Below are positions 5,347 through 5,758 of a stretch of 5,758 bases of DNA, piece by piece. The stretch covers positions 1 through 5,758 of the forward strand of contig CAMVBO010000134.1 in NCBI GenBank assembly GCA_947165745.1, written 5' to 3'. Position numbers and translations under genes: made by a program. This stretch comes from an uncultured Clostridia bacterium. Its GTDB lineage: Bacteria; Bacillota_A; Clostridia; Christensenellales; Aristaeellaceae. A model generated the notes under the pieces. That model was not told where the DNA came from and ran no database searches. It worked only from the letters and a program-made list of their open reading frames with translations. Every line of letters starts with the position of its first letter. The stretch's first letter is position 1.

Positions 5347-5758
5347 GCGTTCGCCTCCAGCCCGCGAACAGCCTCGCAGATCACCTTCGCGCTCACATCA
5401 TAGCCCAGCAGGCCGGTGTCCAGCATCAGGTTGTAGTTGGCGCAGTCGCTCCACTTTCGGCCGGTGAACTGCAGATAATAGCTGCGGCGGGCTTGATCGG
5501 TGCGCTTCATGGCCTTTTGGATGTCGTTGGAATCCGTGCTGCCGATGATCTCCCCCACCCGCGCGGCGCGATGGAGTACATCGGCGTACAGGAACACCTT
5601 GAAGCAGTCGATGCCGTGCTCCTCCAAAATGATGTCCGAGCAGCGGCCCAGCAGCACGCAGGGGCCCTTTTTCGCAAAGTCCAGGATCACCTCGCGCTCG
5701 ATATCGCGGATGGCCTCGCGGCGGTCGAAGTAGGCGGCGGGGGTGATCATGCGCAGGA
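5343..5758 (-). CDS. Cytidylate-kinase-like family protein (partial, N-terminus outside window)
   Basis: About 138 C-terminal residues are visible. The frame is open to the window edge, so the first ATG inside the window (5750-5748) is probably not the true start: relatives have about 200 residues and begin with a P-loop that would lie outside. Recognisable parts are the GPCVLLGRCSDIIL stretch, KVFLYADVLHRAARV (lid/base-contact region), KRTDQARRSYYLQFTGRKW, and DCANYNLMLDTGLLGYD near the end, in the order found in the cytidylate-kinase-like family (Cytidylate_kin2 type). Many members are stand-alone paralogues with unknown substrate rather than the essential CMP kinase, so no gene symbol is given. 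The stop overlaps the next gene's GTG start by four bases (GTGA), indicating one operon with the histidine phosphatase. Confidence 0.8.
   Translation of the reverse strand, partial: LRMITPAAYFDRREAIRDIEREVILDFAKKGPCVLLGRCSDIILEEHGIDCFKVFLYADVLHRAARVGEIIGSTDSNDIQKAMKRTDQARRSYYLQFTGRKWSDCANYNLMLDTGLLGYDVSAKVICEAVRGLEANA

Noticed and set aside
3436..5403. Open frame of 655 codons on the plus strand
   Set aside because: It crosses a terminator, the DUF218 gene, the tRNA and the phosphatase gene in antisense; stop-free only because of GC-rich third positions.

Overview
The window is GC-rich bacterial DNA with strong Shine-Dalgarno sites (one is a full AAGGAGG), TTG-17-extended -10 promoters and short gaps between genes. 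The gene set (family 3 solute-binding protein, AlgI-type MBOAT acyltransferase, SGNH hydrolase, DUF218/YdcF protein, histidine phosphatase, cytidylate-kinase-like protein) and the codon choice fit a high-GC Firmicute (Bacillota, probably Clostridia from a gut-type habitat). That placement is inference; there is no rRNA or marker protein here to settle it.

Layout. (1) Bases 1-398, minus: the N-terminal third to half of a secreted amino-acid-type ABC transporter binding protein, cut by the window edge. (2) Bases 399-949: a divergent intergenic region with an outward promoter at each end, a leader hairpin behind each, and about 340 bases between them with no convincing gene. (3) Bases 950-3411, plus: a two-gene operon of an MBOAT membrane O-acyltransferase followed 14 bases later by a membrane-anchored SGNH hydrolase with a long Pro/Thr/Glu/Ala repeat linker. 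Together they look like a compact machine that moves acyl (probably acetyl) groups across the membrane onto a cell-wall or exopolysaccharide. (4) Bases 3453-3485: a perfect 15-bp hairpin serving as the convergent terminator between this operon and the opposing genes. (5) Bases 3520-4323, minus: a DUF218/YdcF-family membrane protein. (6) Bases 4438-4523, minus: a complete tRNA-Leu(UAA) with encoded CCA, its own promoter and its own terminator. (7) Bases 4612-5758, minus: a translationally coupled pair, a cytidylate-kinase-like protein (N-terminus outside the window) and a histidine phosphatase, ending in a good intrinsic terminator.

No complete novel system is evident. The points most worth a second look are the minimal MBOAT/SGNH acylation pair with its repeat linker, three promoters sharing one architecture, the total absence of in-frame TTA codons beside a UUA-reading tRNA gene, and a binding protein whose signal peptide has no lipobox cysteine.
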